DNA from: CAZXPY01 sp964643435
Lineage (GTDB): Bacteria > Patescibacteriota > Microgenomatia > Woykebacterales > RBG-16-39-9b
Reading direction: 5' to 3'
DNA length: 64,000 bases
Assembly (NCBI GenBank): GCA_964643435.1
Contig: CAZXPY010000004.1
Span: 1 to 64,000, forward strand
Part shown: in pieces, positions 1 through 8,214 of the stretch
How the letters are laid out: every line of letters begins with the position of its first letter
Numbering within the stretch: the stretch's first letter is position 1
Made by a program: the position numbers and the translations under genes
The notes under the pieces: model-generated
The model's database searches: none
The model's input: the letters and a program-made list of their open reading frames with translations, nothing else
What the model was told of the DNA's origin: nothing

Positions 1-97
1 AATCCTATGATCAAAGTGATCAATATTGTAGCCTTATTGCTCGTTCCTTTTCTTTAAAATGTAACCCACGAAGCCAAGTAAGACTTGGCGAAGTGGT

Positions 98-160
98 CGC
101 AGTATGCGGAGTATTCGGCTTCGGAACGAAGTTCGGAAGGCATAGAATACGAGCATACTA
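98..160 (+). repeat. tRNA-associated palindrome, type A, copy 1
   Basis: Imperfect inverted repeat: the left arm carries AGTATGC then GTATTC, and the right arm carries GAATAC then GCATACT. It shares its left part (CGCAGTA..TTCGGCT) and right part (GGCATAGAATACGAGC) with the reverse complement of the copy beside tRNA-Phe at 34557-34609. A second small hairpin (GCCAAGT/ACTTGGC, about 73-89) precedes it. No intact tRNA is visible beside it in this window, but the window begins just upstream. Confidence 0.6.
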
Positions 161-161
161 T

Positions 162-707
162 TTAGAGTTTATTTGCCTGTAAGAGAGCTTTGAAGGCTAT
201 TTCCACGGTTTCCGGGACGTTTTTTTCGGACGTGTTAATAACTAAATTAAATAACTTTTTGTTTCTAAAATCACCACTGCCGTATAATCTCTTGAATTGT
301 AGTTCTATCTGAATACCACGTTCCTGCACTTCATCTTCAGTTTCTTTGTGAGTGTGATCGCGTTTTAAAACCCTCTGTAGAGAAATTTTTTGGCCACATA
401 TTAGTAAGATCTTATAAACATTGGCTAAATTTCTAGTTAAGTAGCCTTGATAATGGCCTTCCACTACTAAATTTTTTTCCTTTTTTAATTTTTCAAGAAC
501 AGCCTTATCGATTTTTCTCTCAAATTCAAGCGGAACCGCTAATTTGTTCCATAAAGGAATACCCTGTTCAAGGTGATATTGGCGAAAGAGGCTACCAACA
601 CTTAAAAATTTCCAGCCCAATTTGCGAGCTAATTTTTGCGCTAAAGTGGTGGTTCCACTACCGATTTCCCCAGAAACAACAATATTATTGAAAAGTATCT
701 TATTCAT
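162..707 (-). CDS. Cytidylate kinase-like P-loop NMP kinase
   Basis: 181 aa. The N-terminal P-loop reads GEIGSGTTT (residues 13-21), with Thr where the usual Walker A lysine would be. This form is known from archaeal-type cytidylate kinases, which phosphorylate CMP/dCMP with ATP. The following stretch LAQKLARKLGW..SVGSLFRQ also fits that group, and a lid-like arginine-rich segment (LQRVLKRD) lies near residue 110. The protein is cytosolic, with no signal peptide or membrane segment. It is a single gene, with the small-protein operon upstream on the same strand. The family call is fairly firm; the substrate is inferred. Confidence 0.7.
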   Translation of the reverse strand: MNKILFNNIVVSGEIGSGTTTLAQKLARKLGWKFLSVGSLFRQYHLEQGIPLWNKLAVPLEFERKIDKAVLEKLKKEKNLVVEGHYQGYLTRNLANVYKILLICGQKISLQRVLKRDHTHKETEDEVQERGIQIELQFKRLYGSGDFRNKKLFNLVINTSEKNVPETVEIAFKALLQANKL

Positions 708-737
708 ATTTTTATTATATTAGGTTTTTTAGAAAAC

Positions 738-776
738 AGAAACCGACTGGTTGACTATTGTCTTCCAGTCGGTTTG
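738..776 (-). terminator. Hairpin at the end of the small-protein operon
   Basis: An 11-bp inverted repeat (AAACCGACTGG / CCAGTCGGTTT) spans the last codons and stop of the 43-aa gene. On the minus strand it is followed by a T-rich stretch (CTGTTTTCT). It is a likely transcription terminator, although the T-run is interrupted. Confidence 0.5.
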
Positions 777-886
777 GTGCAGGTCCCTTCGCAGTTGAAG
801 CAGCAGGGTTTACCGCAGCGAGTGCAGGAAACTGTGTATGAGCAACGCTCACCACAATGACCACACTCTTCAAACTTGACGTGCAT
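755..886 (-). CDS. Cys-rich zinc-ribbon miniprotein (43 aa)
   Basis: 43 aa with eight cysteines: CGHCGERC near residues 8-15, CTRCGKPCC near 21-29, then CEGTC near 32-36. This spacing is typical of zinc-ribbon or treble-clef miniproteins. The ATG at 886 follows a strong ribosome binding site (AAGGGGG) and overlaps the 3' end of the upstream 52-aa gene in another frame, so translation is probably coupled. No function is known to me. Zn binding is inferred from the Cys spacing alone. Confidence 0.6.
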   Translation of the reverse strand: MHVKFEECGHCGERCSYTVSCTRCGKPCCFNCEGTCTKPTGRQ

Positions 887-1028
887 TGTTTCCCCCTTCC
901 AGAAGTCCCAATTCCCGCCAGTACCTTTCTCTCTGTTCGACGTTCAGAGTGTTCCAGCTGGTCAGGATGACTGCGGCTGGAAAAACCGGACCGAAAGAGA
1001 GAATCCAGGAGACCAATTTACTAAACAT
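870..1028 (-). CDS. Single-span membrane miniprotein (52 aa)
   Basis: 52 aa beginning MFSKLVSWILSFGPVFPAA, with one hydrophobic segment (about residues 4-23) followed by a charged tail (NVEQRERYWRELG). The start at 1028 has an AAAGGA site and lies about 26 nt after the start point predicted from a TTGACT-17-TATAAT promoter. It overlaps the zinc-ribbon gene by 17 nt, so the pair forms an operon. I do not recognise the family. The promoter, SD and overlap together argue that it is a real gene. Confidence 0.6.
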   Translation of the reverse strand: MFSKLVSWILSFGPVFPAAVILTSWNTLNVEQRERYWRELGLLEGGNNARQV

Positions 1029-1060
1029 CTAAGTTCCTTTCTCTGGATTAAGATGCAATT

Positions 1061-1089
1061 ATTATACCACAAATAAGTCTTTTAGTCAA
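1061..1089 (-). promoter_or_regulatory. Promoter of the small-protein operon
   Basis: On the minus strand, -35 TTGACT (1089-1084), a 17-nt spacer and a perfect -10 TATAAT (1066-1061). It is correctly placed for the genes at 1028 and 886. Confidence 0.75.
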
Positions 1090-1140
1090 GTACTATAAGT
1101 TATTTAGTTGGTAAGATAACGTTTATGGAGAAATATTGGT

Positions 1141-1174
1141 GGGACGTCAAACGTCCCTACCACGTTTGACGTGG
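1141..1174. repeat. Two ACGTTTGACGT-type hairpins at the 3' end of tRNA-Glu
   Basis: GGGACGTCAAACGTCCC (1141-1157) and CCACGTTTGACGTGG (1160-1174) are adjacent small perfect hairpins. The second overlaps the encoded CCA end of tRNA-Glu. A related hairpin lies on the other side of the tRNA (1268-1282) and another near tRNA-Phe (34524-34538). Confidence 0.65.
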
Positions 1175-1247
1175 TGGCCCCAACGGGAGTCGAACCCGTA
1201 TTTACACCTTGAAAGAGTGGTGTCCTAAGCCGTTAGACGATGGGGCC
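1172..1247 (-). tRNA. tRNA-Glu (UUC)
   Basis: Full cloverleaf on the minus strand. The acceptor GGCCCCA pairs with TGGGGCC, the anticodon loop CTTTCAA carries TTC, the T-loop is TTCGACT, and the 3' CCA is encoded. Confidence 0.93.
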
Positions 1248-1267
1248 GAGTCGAACTCGGCTCCCTA

Positions 1268-1289
1268 TCACGTTTGACGTGATGGGGCC
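1268..1289. repeat. Hairpin plus duplicated 5' end of tRNA-Glu
   Basis: Upstream of the tRNA-Glu 5' end (minus strand) lies a TCACGTTTGACGTGA hairpin (1268-1282). It abuts a second copy of the tRNA's first nine bases (GGCCCCATC, 1289-1281). The intact tRNA starts 42 nt further on. This is the same arrangement seen at the tRNA-Leu genes: a tRNA 5' fragment, a palindrome, then the intact tRNA. Confidence 0.6.
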
Positions 1290-1359
1290 TAAAGTGAACA
1301 TATTTTACCATAAATTTAGAAAATTACCAAAGTTTAATTATTTGTTATAATCCACCTTA

Positions 1360-2094
1360 ATGGAAAAAAACTTAGACGATAATATTGCAATTGTAACTGG
1401 AGGTTCTTCAGGAATTGGTAAAGCAATTGCGAAAGAATTAACAAAACAAGGCGCAAAAGTAATAATTGCCGACCTAAAAACGGGCTACGATATTAGTGAT
1501 AACGAAAATCAAATTAAGAATCTTGAAAAGCAAAAATTAGATNNNNNNNNNNGTGATTACGAAAATATTGATAAATTATTACGAGAAGTATTGAAAAAGT
1601 ATAAGAAAATTGACATCTTAATCAATAATGCCGGTATTGGGAGCGGTCAAAAAATTTTCACAACCTCGACTAAAGACCTTGAAAAGGTATTTAAAACGAA
1701 CGTATTCGGTCCTTTCCTACTTACCCAAAAAGTCGCCCAAATAATGAAAAGACAAAAAGAGGGAAACATTATCTTCATAACTTCAATCCACCAAAATATT
1801 CCTTTAGGCGACATCGCTTATTCCTCTTCAAAAGCAGCCGTGGCGATAATGGTCAAAGAATTTGCCCTTGAACTTTCCAAGTACAATATTAGAGTAAACG
1901 GAATTGCCCCTGGCGCGATTAAATCACGCCGAGAAATTGCTAAACGGTTTCCTTTCGTGCCTCTAAAAGGTTTGCGGGGCAACGTAGAGGATATTGCCGC
2001 CGCTAGCGTTTTTTTAGTAAGCGATCGGGCTAAGTATATTACTGGGGAGATAATTTCCGTGGATGGGGGGTTATCTTTAAAAAGCTTTGGTTAA
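1360..2094 (+). CDS. Short-chain dehydrogenase/reductase (SDR)
   Basis: 244 aa Rossmann-fold oxidoreductase. It shows the NAD(P) motif TGGSSGIGKA (13-22), NNAG (about 89-92), the catalytic YSSSK (Tyr154, Lys158) and the C-terminal ITGEIISVDGG typical of 3-oxoacyl-ACP reductase-like SDRs. Ten Ns (1543-1552) hide a few residues without breaking the frame. A TATAAT box at 1346-1351 leaves only about 8 nt before the ATG, so the transcript may be leaderless. The stop overlaps the convergent atpC stop by 4 nt. The substrate cannot be told from the sequence. Confidence 0.88.
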   Translation: MEKNLDDNIAIVTGGSSGIGKAIAKELTKQGAKVIIADLKTGYDISDNENQIKNLEKQKLDXXXXDYENIDKLLREVLKKYKKIDILINNAGIGSGQKIFTTSTKDLEKVFKTNVFGPFLLTQKVAQIMKRQKEGNIIFITSIHQNIPLGDIAYSSSKAAVAIMVKEFALELSKYNIRVNGIAPGAIKSRREIAKRFPFVPLKGLRGNVEDIAAASVFLVSDRAKYITGEIISVDGGLSLKSFG

Positions 2095-2525
2095 GTAGTC
2101 GTTTTAGGCTTCGGAATATTTCTTCCGAAGTGGCGTCTCTTTACTTTTAATTGGGCAAGCGCTTTTTGTAGGGCGGCCGCAGTTGCGGCAAATTCCTCTT
2201 CGGAAAGCCTTCCCTTTTCAACTAAAGCCGCTTGGGCTCTTTTTCTGGCATCTTCAGCGGACTTTTCATCGATTTCTTCAACCCTTTGGGCTAAATCGGT
2301 CATTACGGAAACTTTATTTCCGGAAACTCGCGCAAAACCAGCACCACTAGCTAAAACGATAGTAGTGCTCCCCTTTTTTAAAATCAATTCTCCGGGAAGT
2401 AGGCTAGTCACTAAAGAAACGTGTCCCGGTAATACCGTAATTTGACCATCAGTGGTCGGCAAAGAAACTTGATCGGTCTCTTCTGAATAAGCAATTTTTT
2501 CCGGAGTAACAATCTCAAGTTTCAT
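2091..2525 (-). CDS. atpC: F1Fo ATP synthase epsilon subunit
   Basis: 144 aa, last gene of the ATP synthase operon. The N-terminal beta-sandwich carries typical epsilon motifs (IVTPEKIAY..., TTDGQITVLPGHVSLVT), followed by a helical region (QRVEEIDEKSAEDARKRAQ). Epsilon joins the central stalk and restrains ATP hydrolysis. The start at 2525 lies 6 nt after atpD. The last 15 or so residues are basic and proline/threonine rich and look like an unstructured tail. Confidence 0.93.
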   Translation of the reverse strand: MKLEIVTPEKIAYSEETDQVSLPTTDGQITVLPGHVSLVTSLLPGELILKKGSTTIVLASGAGFARVSGNKVSVMTDLAQRVEEIDEKSAEDARKRAQAALVEKGRLSEEEFAATAAALQKALAQLKVKRRHFGRNIPKPKTTT

Positions 2526-2531
2526 AATAAA

Positions 2532-3908
2532 TTACTTTTTAACCTCATCAATATTGCCCTTCAAGTAAAATTCTTGTTCATCGATATCGTCGGTTTCTCC
2601 ATTTAAAATTCTTCTAAAACCGCTTATTGTTTCGGTAATTGGTACGTATTTGCCGCTTCTTCCGGTAAAAGCCTCCGCAACAAACATTGGTTGGGATAAA
2701 AATTTTTGGATTTTTCTGGCTCTTACCACAATTAGTTTATCTTCATCAGAAAGTTCCTCGATACCTAAAATTGCAATAATATCAGTAAGTTCTTTGTAAC
2801 GCTGAAGAACCTTCTGGACTTCTCGGGCGGTTTCGTAGTGTTCTTCTCCGACTATATTTGGATCCAGACCCCTTGAATTAGAGGCTAGGGGATCTACCGC
2901 CGGGTAAAGACCTTGTTCAGCAATAGCGCGCTCCAAAACAATGGTTGAATCAAGATGAGCAAAAGTTGTCACGGGAGCTGGGTCAGAATAATCATCTGCT
3001 GGTACGTAAATTGCCTGTAGGGAAGTGATCGACCCATTTTTGGTGGAAGTAATTCGCTCCTGAAGAGCGCCCATTTCACTTGCCAGTGTCGGTTGGTACC
3101 CAACTGCCGAAGGAATTCTTCCTAAAAGGGCGGAGACCTCACTTCCGGCTTGAGTAAATCTAAAAATATTATCAATAAATAAAAGAACGTCTTGATTTTT
3201 CTCGTCGCGAAAATATTCAGCCATTGTTAATCCGGTTAGACCGACGCGCAATCTCGCTCCGGGAGGCTCGTTCATCTGACCAAAAACTAAAGCTGTTTTA
3301 TCAATAACTCCAGACTCATTAAGTTGCCGATATAAATCGTTTCCTTCTCTGGTTCTTTCCCCAATCCCCGCAAAAACAGAATAGCCGCCGTGTTCAGTAG
3401 CAATATTACGAATCAACTCCATAATTATCACTGTTTTACCAACGCCAGCACCGCCAAAAACACCTATTTTTCCGCCCTTAATAAAAGGAGCGATAAGATC
3501 AATAACTTTAATACCGGTTTCTAAAATTTCCTGCTTGGTTTCTTGTTCAATTAGAGAGGGTGCTTTTCGATGAATTGGGTAGCGTTTACTAGTTTTAACG
3601 CTGCCTTTAGAGTCAATTGGATTTCCAGTAACGTTAAAAAGTCTCCCTAAAACTTCTTCACCAACTGAAACGGTAATTGGTTCACCGCTATCAAAAACTT
3701 CTTGCCCCCTTCTTAGACCATCAGTTGGACTCATGGAAATAGTCCGGACGATTCCTTCGCCAAGATGTTGCTGAACTTCCAAAACAAGACTAGCTTGTGT
3801 TTTCGGTAGGGTCACTTCCAGAGCATTGTAAATGGCCGGTAATTCTCTTACTTTAAATTCCACGTCTACAACCGGTCCGATTATTTGAGTAATTTTTCCT
3901 TTATTCAT
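2532..3908 (-). CDS. atpD: F1Fo ATP synthase beta subunit
   Basis: 458 aa catalytic subunit, normal length. It has the Walker A GGAGVGKT (near residue 150), the catalytic-Glu region GERTREGNDLY, the Walker B strand DVLLFIDNIFRFTQAG and the signature PAVDPLASNSR. Six F1 sites, three of them catalytic, are built with AtpA. It is translated 8 nt after atpG in the same operon. All key residues appear to be present. Confidence 0.97.
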   Translation of the reverse strand: MNKGKITQIIGPVVDVEFKVRELPAIYNALEVTLPKTQASLVLEVQQHLGEGIVRTISMSPTDGLRRGQEVFDSGEPITVSVGEEVLGRLFNVTGNPIDSKGSVKTSKRYPIHRKAPSLIEQETKQEILETGIKVIDLIAPFIKGGKIGVFGGAGVGKTVIIMELIRNIATEHGGYSVFAGIGERTREGNDLYRQLNESGVIDKTALVFGQMNEPPGARLRVGLTGLTMAEYFRDEKNQDVLLFIDNIFRFTQAGSEVSALLGRIPSAVGYQPTLASEMGALQERITSTKNGSITSLQAIYVPADDYSDPAPVTTFAHLDSTIVLERAIAEQGLYPAVDPLASNSRGLDPNIVGEEHYETAREVQKVLQRYKELTDIIAILGIEELSDEDKLIVVRARKIQKFLSQPMFVAEAFTGRSGKYVPITETISGFRRILNGETDDIDEQEFYLKGNIDEVKK

Positions 3909-3915
3909 AAAAAGC

Positions 3916-4776
3916 CTATTCTAAAGCCGCCGAAGCGACCGAAATATCCAAAATTTCCTTGGTAATCGCTTCTTGGCGAAAACTATTATACGTTAAAGTT
4001 AAATCATCAGTTAATTCATAAGCGTTTTCGGTCGCGTTTTTCATGGCTATCATCCTTGCGGAATGCTCACTAGCCTTTACTTCAAGCAGAATTTGGTAAA
4101 GCTCCATTAAAATATATTGCGGTAAGATTACTTCTAAAACTGTATCGGCATCAGGTTCAAAAAGGGGTTCTTTCGTTTCCAAAAATTCCGATTCTTTTAT
4201 TAAACCCTCTAGAATTTCTTGATCTAAGATTGGTAGGAGTTTTCTTACACTAGCAACCTGCTTTAAAGTAGAAACGAAATGAGTGTAAAGAACAGATACC
4301 TCGTCAAATTCTCTCTTTAAAAATCCCGCTGTCACTAAAGCGGCAATTGGTTTAACTGATATGATTTCTGGTTTTTCCGGCAGTGAAAAATCCGCGATTA
4401 AATCTTTTCGGGTTCGAACAACAAATTGCCGGGCTTTTTTACCGATAGTGATAAATTTTGTATTTTCCAACCGGGAATTTACTTGTCTAAATAAGTTACT
4501 GTTTAAGGGACCAGCTAGGCCTCTATCCGTGGAAAAAAATATTAGGGCGCTTTTTTGAATTGTCCTTTTTGCTAAAAGTGGATGGGTTTCCGGATCGATT
4601 CTATTAGCAATTGAAATTAAAACCTTATTTAAAAGAAGCGAATACGGCTTGCCGGCAACGGCTTGATTTTGAGCACGTTTCATCTTAGCGGAGGCTACAA
4701 GTTCCATAGCGTGAGTAATTTTAGCAGTATTTTGGATTGATTTAATTCTTTTTCTTAAATCCTTGTTATTAGCCAT
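3916..4776 (-). CDS. atpG: F1Fo ATP synthase gamma subunit
   Basis: 286 aa rotor shaft. The N-terminal helix (DLRKRIKSIQNTAKITHAMELVASAKM) and the C-terminal helix (MKNATENAYELTDDLTLTYN..RQEAITKEILDI) are the two coiled-coil arms that enter the alpha3beta3 core. The central Rossmann-like part includes FFSTDRGLAGPLNSNL. It lies 3 nt after atpA. Confidence 0.95.
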   Translation of the reverse strand: MANNKDLRKRIKSIQNTAKITHAMELVASAKMKRAQNQAVAGKPYSLLLNKVLISIANRIDPETHPLLAKRTIQKSALIFFSTDRGLAGPLNSNLFRQVNSRLENTKFITIGKKARQFVVRTRKDLIADFSLPEKPEIISVKPIAALVTAGFLKREFDEVSVLYTHFVSTLKQVASVRKLLPILDQEILEGLIKESEFLETKEPLFEPDADTVLEVILPQYILMELYQILLEVKASEHSARMIAMKNATENAYELTDDLTLTYNSFRQEAITKEILDISVASAALE

Positions 4777-4779
4777 AGT

Positions 4780-6273
4780 TTATTTAAATCCCTTTTTGAA
4801 TTCTACAAGGGCTTTTTCCAAATCCTTTATAGTTTGTTCATCAAAGTCTTTTTCTTCTTTAATATTGGTAAGAAGTTTCGCTTCTTTAACTCTCAAGAAG
4901 CCAAGAAATCTTTCTTCAAAGTCCTTTATTTTTTCGATTGCCAAATCATCCAAATGGCCATTTGTCACTGCCCAAATAATAATGGTTTGATTCTCAACAC
5001 TGACAGGTGAGTATTGCGGTTGTTTTAACACTTCGACTATTCTTCTTCCTCGCTCCAGTCTGGCTCTTGTAGCTTCATCTAAGTCACTTCCAAACTGGGC
5101 AAAAGCGGCTAATTCACGGTATTGGGAAAGATCTAGCCTAAGTGACCCAGCGACACTCTTCATGGCTTTTATCTGGGCGGCGCCACCGACACGAGAAACC
5201 GAAAGCCCTACATTTACGGCTGGTCTCACACCAGAAAAGAAAAGATCACTCTCCAAATAAATTTGTCCATCAGTAATCGAGATCACGTTGGTTGGGATAT
5301 AAGCAGAAACATCCCCAGCTTGAGTTTCGATTATTGGTAGGGCAGTAAGAGAACCGCCACCGTTTTTCCCCTTTAATTTTGCCGCTCTTTCTAATAAACG
5401 AGAGTGAAGATAAAAAATGTCTCCGGGGTAAGCTTCTCGACCAGAGGGTCTACGTAGCGTTAAAGAGATTTGGCGGTAAGCCCAGGCATGTTTAGAAAGA
5501 TCATCATAGACTACTAAAGCATCGGCTCCTTTATCCATAAAATATTCACCAATAGCGCAGCCAGCGTAGGGGGCGATAAAGGTTGACGGTGCGGGATCAT
5601 TAGCCGAAGAGGCGACCACAATTGTATGTTTGATAGCCCCATATTTTTTTAGAGTATCGACAACTTGAGCTATTTTTGAGGCTTTTTGGCCAATAGCCAC
5701 GTAGATACAGACACAATTAGAATTTTTTTGGTTGATAATTGTATCAATGGCAATTGCACTTTTACCTAAACCTCGATCTCCGATTATTAATTCTCTCTGG
5801 CCTCTTCCAATTGGGATCATTGAGTCAATCGCCTTTAAACCAGTTTGAAGTGGTGTATTTACCGATTCTCTAATTACAACACCCGGAGCAATTTTTTCGA
5901 TCGGATAGAACTTAACCGTTTTTATTGGTCCTTTCCCGTCTAGTGGGTTACCAAGAGGATCGATAACCCGGCCAATCAAATTTTCGCCAACTCCAATCGA
6001 AAGAATCTTACCAGTTGTTTTTACGTAATCACCCTCTTTTAAGAGAGTGTAATCTCCAAAAATAATAATTCCTACGACAGTTTCTTCTAAATTCAGGGCT
6101 AGCCCAAAAAGATTATGAGGTAGTTCAACTAGTTCGTTATAGGCAACGTTAGAAATCCCCTCGGCTTTGACTATGCCGTCACCAACTTCGATAATAGTAC
6201 CGATATTTCTTTCTTGATAGGTTATTTTTAATTCTTCAATCTCTTGTTTTAACTCAGCTAAGATATCTACCAC
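4780..6273 (-). CDS. atpA: F1Fo ATP synthase alpha subunit
   Basis: 497 aa regulatory/nucleotide-binding F1 subunit. Family landmarks are [42 protein letters not shown]-type strand order and [14 protein letters not shown], which contains the arginine finger. The P-loop reads GDRGLGKSA where most bacteria have GDRQTGKTA. The Lys is kept but the three variable positions differ. The start overlaps atpH by 20 nt. Confidence 0.96.
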   Translation of the reverse strand: [497 protein letters not shown]

Positions 6274-6667
6274 TTAAAGTCTCCTTTATTTGATTTATTT
6301 TCCCTTTTACTGAAAAATCCCACTGATCATCTCCAATTGTGATTTTAATACCACCCAAAAGTAGCGGATTTGTTATTAAAGCCACTTCTAATTTTCCGGC
6401 GCGTTTTTTCCCAAAATAATTTCGAATTTTTTCAACCTGATCTTTTTCCAATTTGTCGCTTGATTCAACAACTGCTGTCCGGTCGCTAATATAGTTTTTT
6501 ATTAGTTTAAAATATAAACTAGCTATCTTTAAGGCTTCTCTTTTAAACGTTGCTTTGAGAAATTTCATATTTTGCCTCATTTTCGAAATAGCTAGTTTCT
6601 CATCCTCAAAACTTTTTTTAAACAAAATTCTGGCTATTTTCAAGTTTTCCTTATTTTTCCTTTTCAT
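6254..6667 (-). CDS. atpH: F1Fo ATP synthase delta subunit (short)
   Basis: 137 aa, shorter than the usual 170-180 aa. It is recognised by position between atpF and atpA and by the C-terminal part (ALITNPLLLGGIKITIGDDQWDFSVKGKI), which matches the delta/OSCP signature. The predicted N-terminal helical domain appears reduced. It links the peripheral stalk to F1. It overlaps both neighbours (4 nt with atpF, 20 nt with atpA), so translation is coupled. Confidence 0.85.
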   Translation of the reverse strand: MKRKNKENLKIARILFKKSFEDEKLAISKMRQNMKFLKATFKREALKIASLYFKLIKNYISDRTAVVESSDKLEKDQVEKIRNYFGKKRAGKLEVALITNPLLLGGIKITIGDDQWDFSVKGKINQIKETLSGRYLS

Positions 6668-7161
6668 TCTTTAATTTCCCTTAACGCATTATTTACTAAT
6701 TTTTCCTTTTCCGTTTTTTGGAGAGTTTTAGCAGTTACTTTTTCGGTCACCAGAGCCACAATATCGACGATTCTTCCTTTTGCTTCACTGATCATTTTTT
6801 GTTTTTCTAGTTGCAACGCACTTTCAGCTCCTTTTAGAGTACTTTCAATTTCTTTATTAGTTTCCTCTTGCAACTGCTCTGAGAGGATTTTAGCTTCTTC
6901 TTTAGCGTTCTCAATAATTTTAGAAGCCTGCAGTTTAGCGGTGTTTAATATTCTCTCTTGTTCTACATTAGCTTGGGCAAATTTTTTTTGAATCTCCTCG
7001 GCTTGTTTAAGTGAAGTCTCGATCCGTTTTTTTCTCTCATCTAATACTTTAAGTATCGGTTTGTATAAAAACCTTTTGAGAAGAAAAAGTAGTATTGCAA
7101 AATTAATTATCTGGGCCAATAGAAGAATCGGTTGAATTCCGAAATCTTTAAAAATTTCCAT
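6664..7161 (-). CDS. atpF: F1Fo ATP synthase subunit b
   Basis: 165 aa peripheral stalk subunit. It has one N-terminal membrane helix (about residues 10-30, ILLLAQIINFAILLFLL) followed by a long charged coiled coil (DERKKRIETSLKQAEEIQKKFAQ...). It lies 4 nt after atpE. Confidence 0.94.
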   Translation of the reverse strand: MEIFKDFGIQPILLLAQIINFAILLFLLKRFLYKPILKVLDERKKRIETSLKQAEEIQKKFAQANVEQERILNTAKLQASKIIENAKEEAKILSEQLQEETNKEIESTLKGAESALQLEKQKMISEAKGRIVDIVALVTEKVTAKTLQKTEKEKLVNNALREIKE

Positions 7162-7165
7162 TATT

Positions 7166-7372
7166 TTAACCTCTAAAAGCTAATACAAGGGCATAAATTG
7201 CAATTGCTTCGGCAAAAGCCATACCCAAAAGCATTGCTGGTAAAATCTTACCTTGAGCTTCTGGGTTACGACCGATTGCTTCCATCGCCTTCATACCGAT
7301 CAACCCAATTCCAATGGCCGGACCAACACCACCTAAAGCGATAATTAAACCACCGGTTAAAGTAAATGTCAT
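7166..7372 (-). CDS. atpE: F1Fo ATP synthase subunit c
   Basis: 68 aa hairpin of two membrane helices joined by the polar loop RNPEAQ (Arg35). The ion-carrying glutamate is Glu55 in FAEAIAIY. The first helix has Pro (GGVGPAIG) where Na+-type rings have Gln, and Ala follows the Glu, so proton coupling is more likely than Na+ coupling. This is inference from motif comparison. Confidence 0.95.
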   Translation of the reverse strand: MTFTLTGGLIIALGGVGPAIGIGLIGMKAMEAIGRNPEAQGKILPAMLLGMAFAEAIAIYALVLAFRG

Positions 7373-8116
7373 CTAATGCTCACCTCCTAACGAATGTTTT
7401 TCAGTTAAAATCACCATAAACACTAATGTCAAAATTGAAAAAATCGCTGCTTGAACAAAACCTACTAAAAGTTCTAACCCCAGGAAAGGAATCGGTAAAA
7501 TAAAAGCAAATAACCCCGAAAGAGAAATAAGAAGTGTTTCCCCCGCGAAAATATTACCAAATAATCGAAAGGACAGTGACAAAAGTTTTGTGAATTCCGC
7601 GATCAATTCTAATAAGCCTACAAATAAATAGATCGGATTGAACGAAAAAAATTTTTTAAGGTAATTACCTATTCCCAAAAAACTAACCGAATAATAATGC
7701 GTTAAACCAAGAGACACAAGAGCTAAGCTAAGAGTCGTATTTAAATCACTGTTTGCCGACCGTAAGAGAGGAATGAAGACCTCTTTTTTATCAGTCTGAG
7801 AAAAAAAACCAATCGTTCCAAAACCGGGTAAAAGACCAAGATAATTTGAAACAATTATAAATAGAAAAAAGGTCGCGACGATCGGGAAAAAAGTTTTTGC
7901 TTTGTTTCCAGCCAAATCTTCCACAATATTATATAAAAATTCAACCACCGCTTCAAAAAAATTTTGAATATTATTTGGAAGTAATTTAACCTTTCTGCCC
8001 ACAAAAAAAGCGCTTATTATTAATACTATTGAAGCAACCCAAGTAGTTAAAATTGTATTAGTTATTGGTAAGTTAAAAACTTCAAAGATTGTTTCGGCAG
8101 ATAAATGTACTTCCAT
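7373..8116 (-). CDS. atpB: F1Fo ATP synthase subunit a
   Basis: 247 aa, polytopic. It carries the essential arginine in LSLSFRLFGNIFAGE and the closing FVQAAIFSILTLVFMVILTEKH helix typical of AtpB. It forms the proton half-channels next to the c-ring and is the first gene of the atpBEFHAGDC operon. Its stop directly abuts the atpE start. No atpI homologue precedes it. Confidence 0.95.
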   Translation of the reverse strand: MEVHLSAETIFEVFNLPITNTILTTWVASIVLIISAFFVGRKVKLLPNNIQNFFEAVVEFLYNIVEDLAGNKAKTFFPIVATFFLFIIVSNYLGLLPGFGTIGFFSQTDKKEVFIPLLRSANSDLNTTLSLALVSLGLTHYYSVSFLGIGNYLKKFFSFNPIYLFVGLLELIAEFTKLLSLSFRLFGNIFAGETLLISLSGLFAFILPIPFLGLELLVGFVQAAIFSILTLVFMVILTEKHSLGGEH

Positions 8117-8214
8117 ATTTTAATTTTAAAACCATTCGTTTATTCTAGCAAAAAAGCAAGGTTCTTACAAGAGAGTGCAACTAAATTTTTAGATAAAGGG
8201 TAAATCTAAGGTTT

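Noticed and set aside
876..1076. Plus-strand open frame of 66 codons
   Set aside because: It lies antisense to two overlapping minus-strand miniprotein genes that have a promoter and SDs; this frame has neither.
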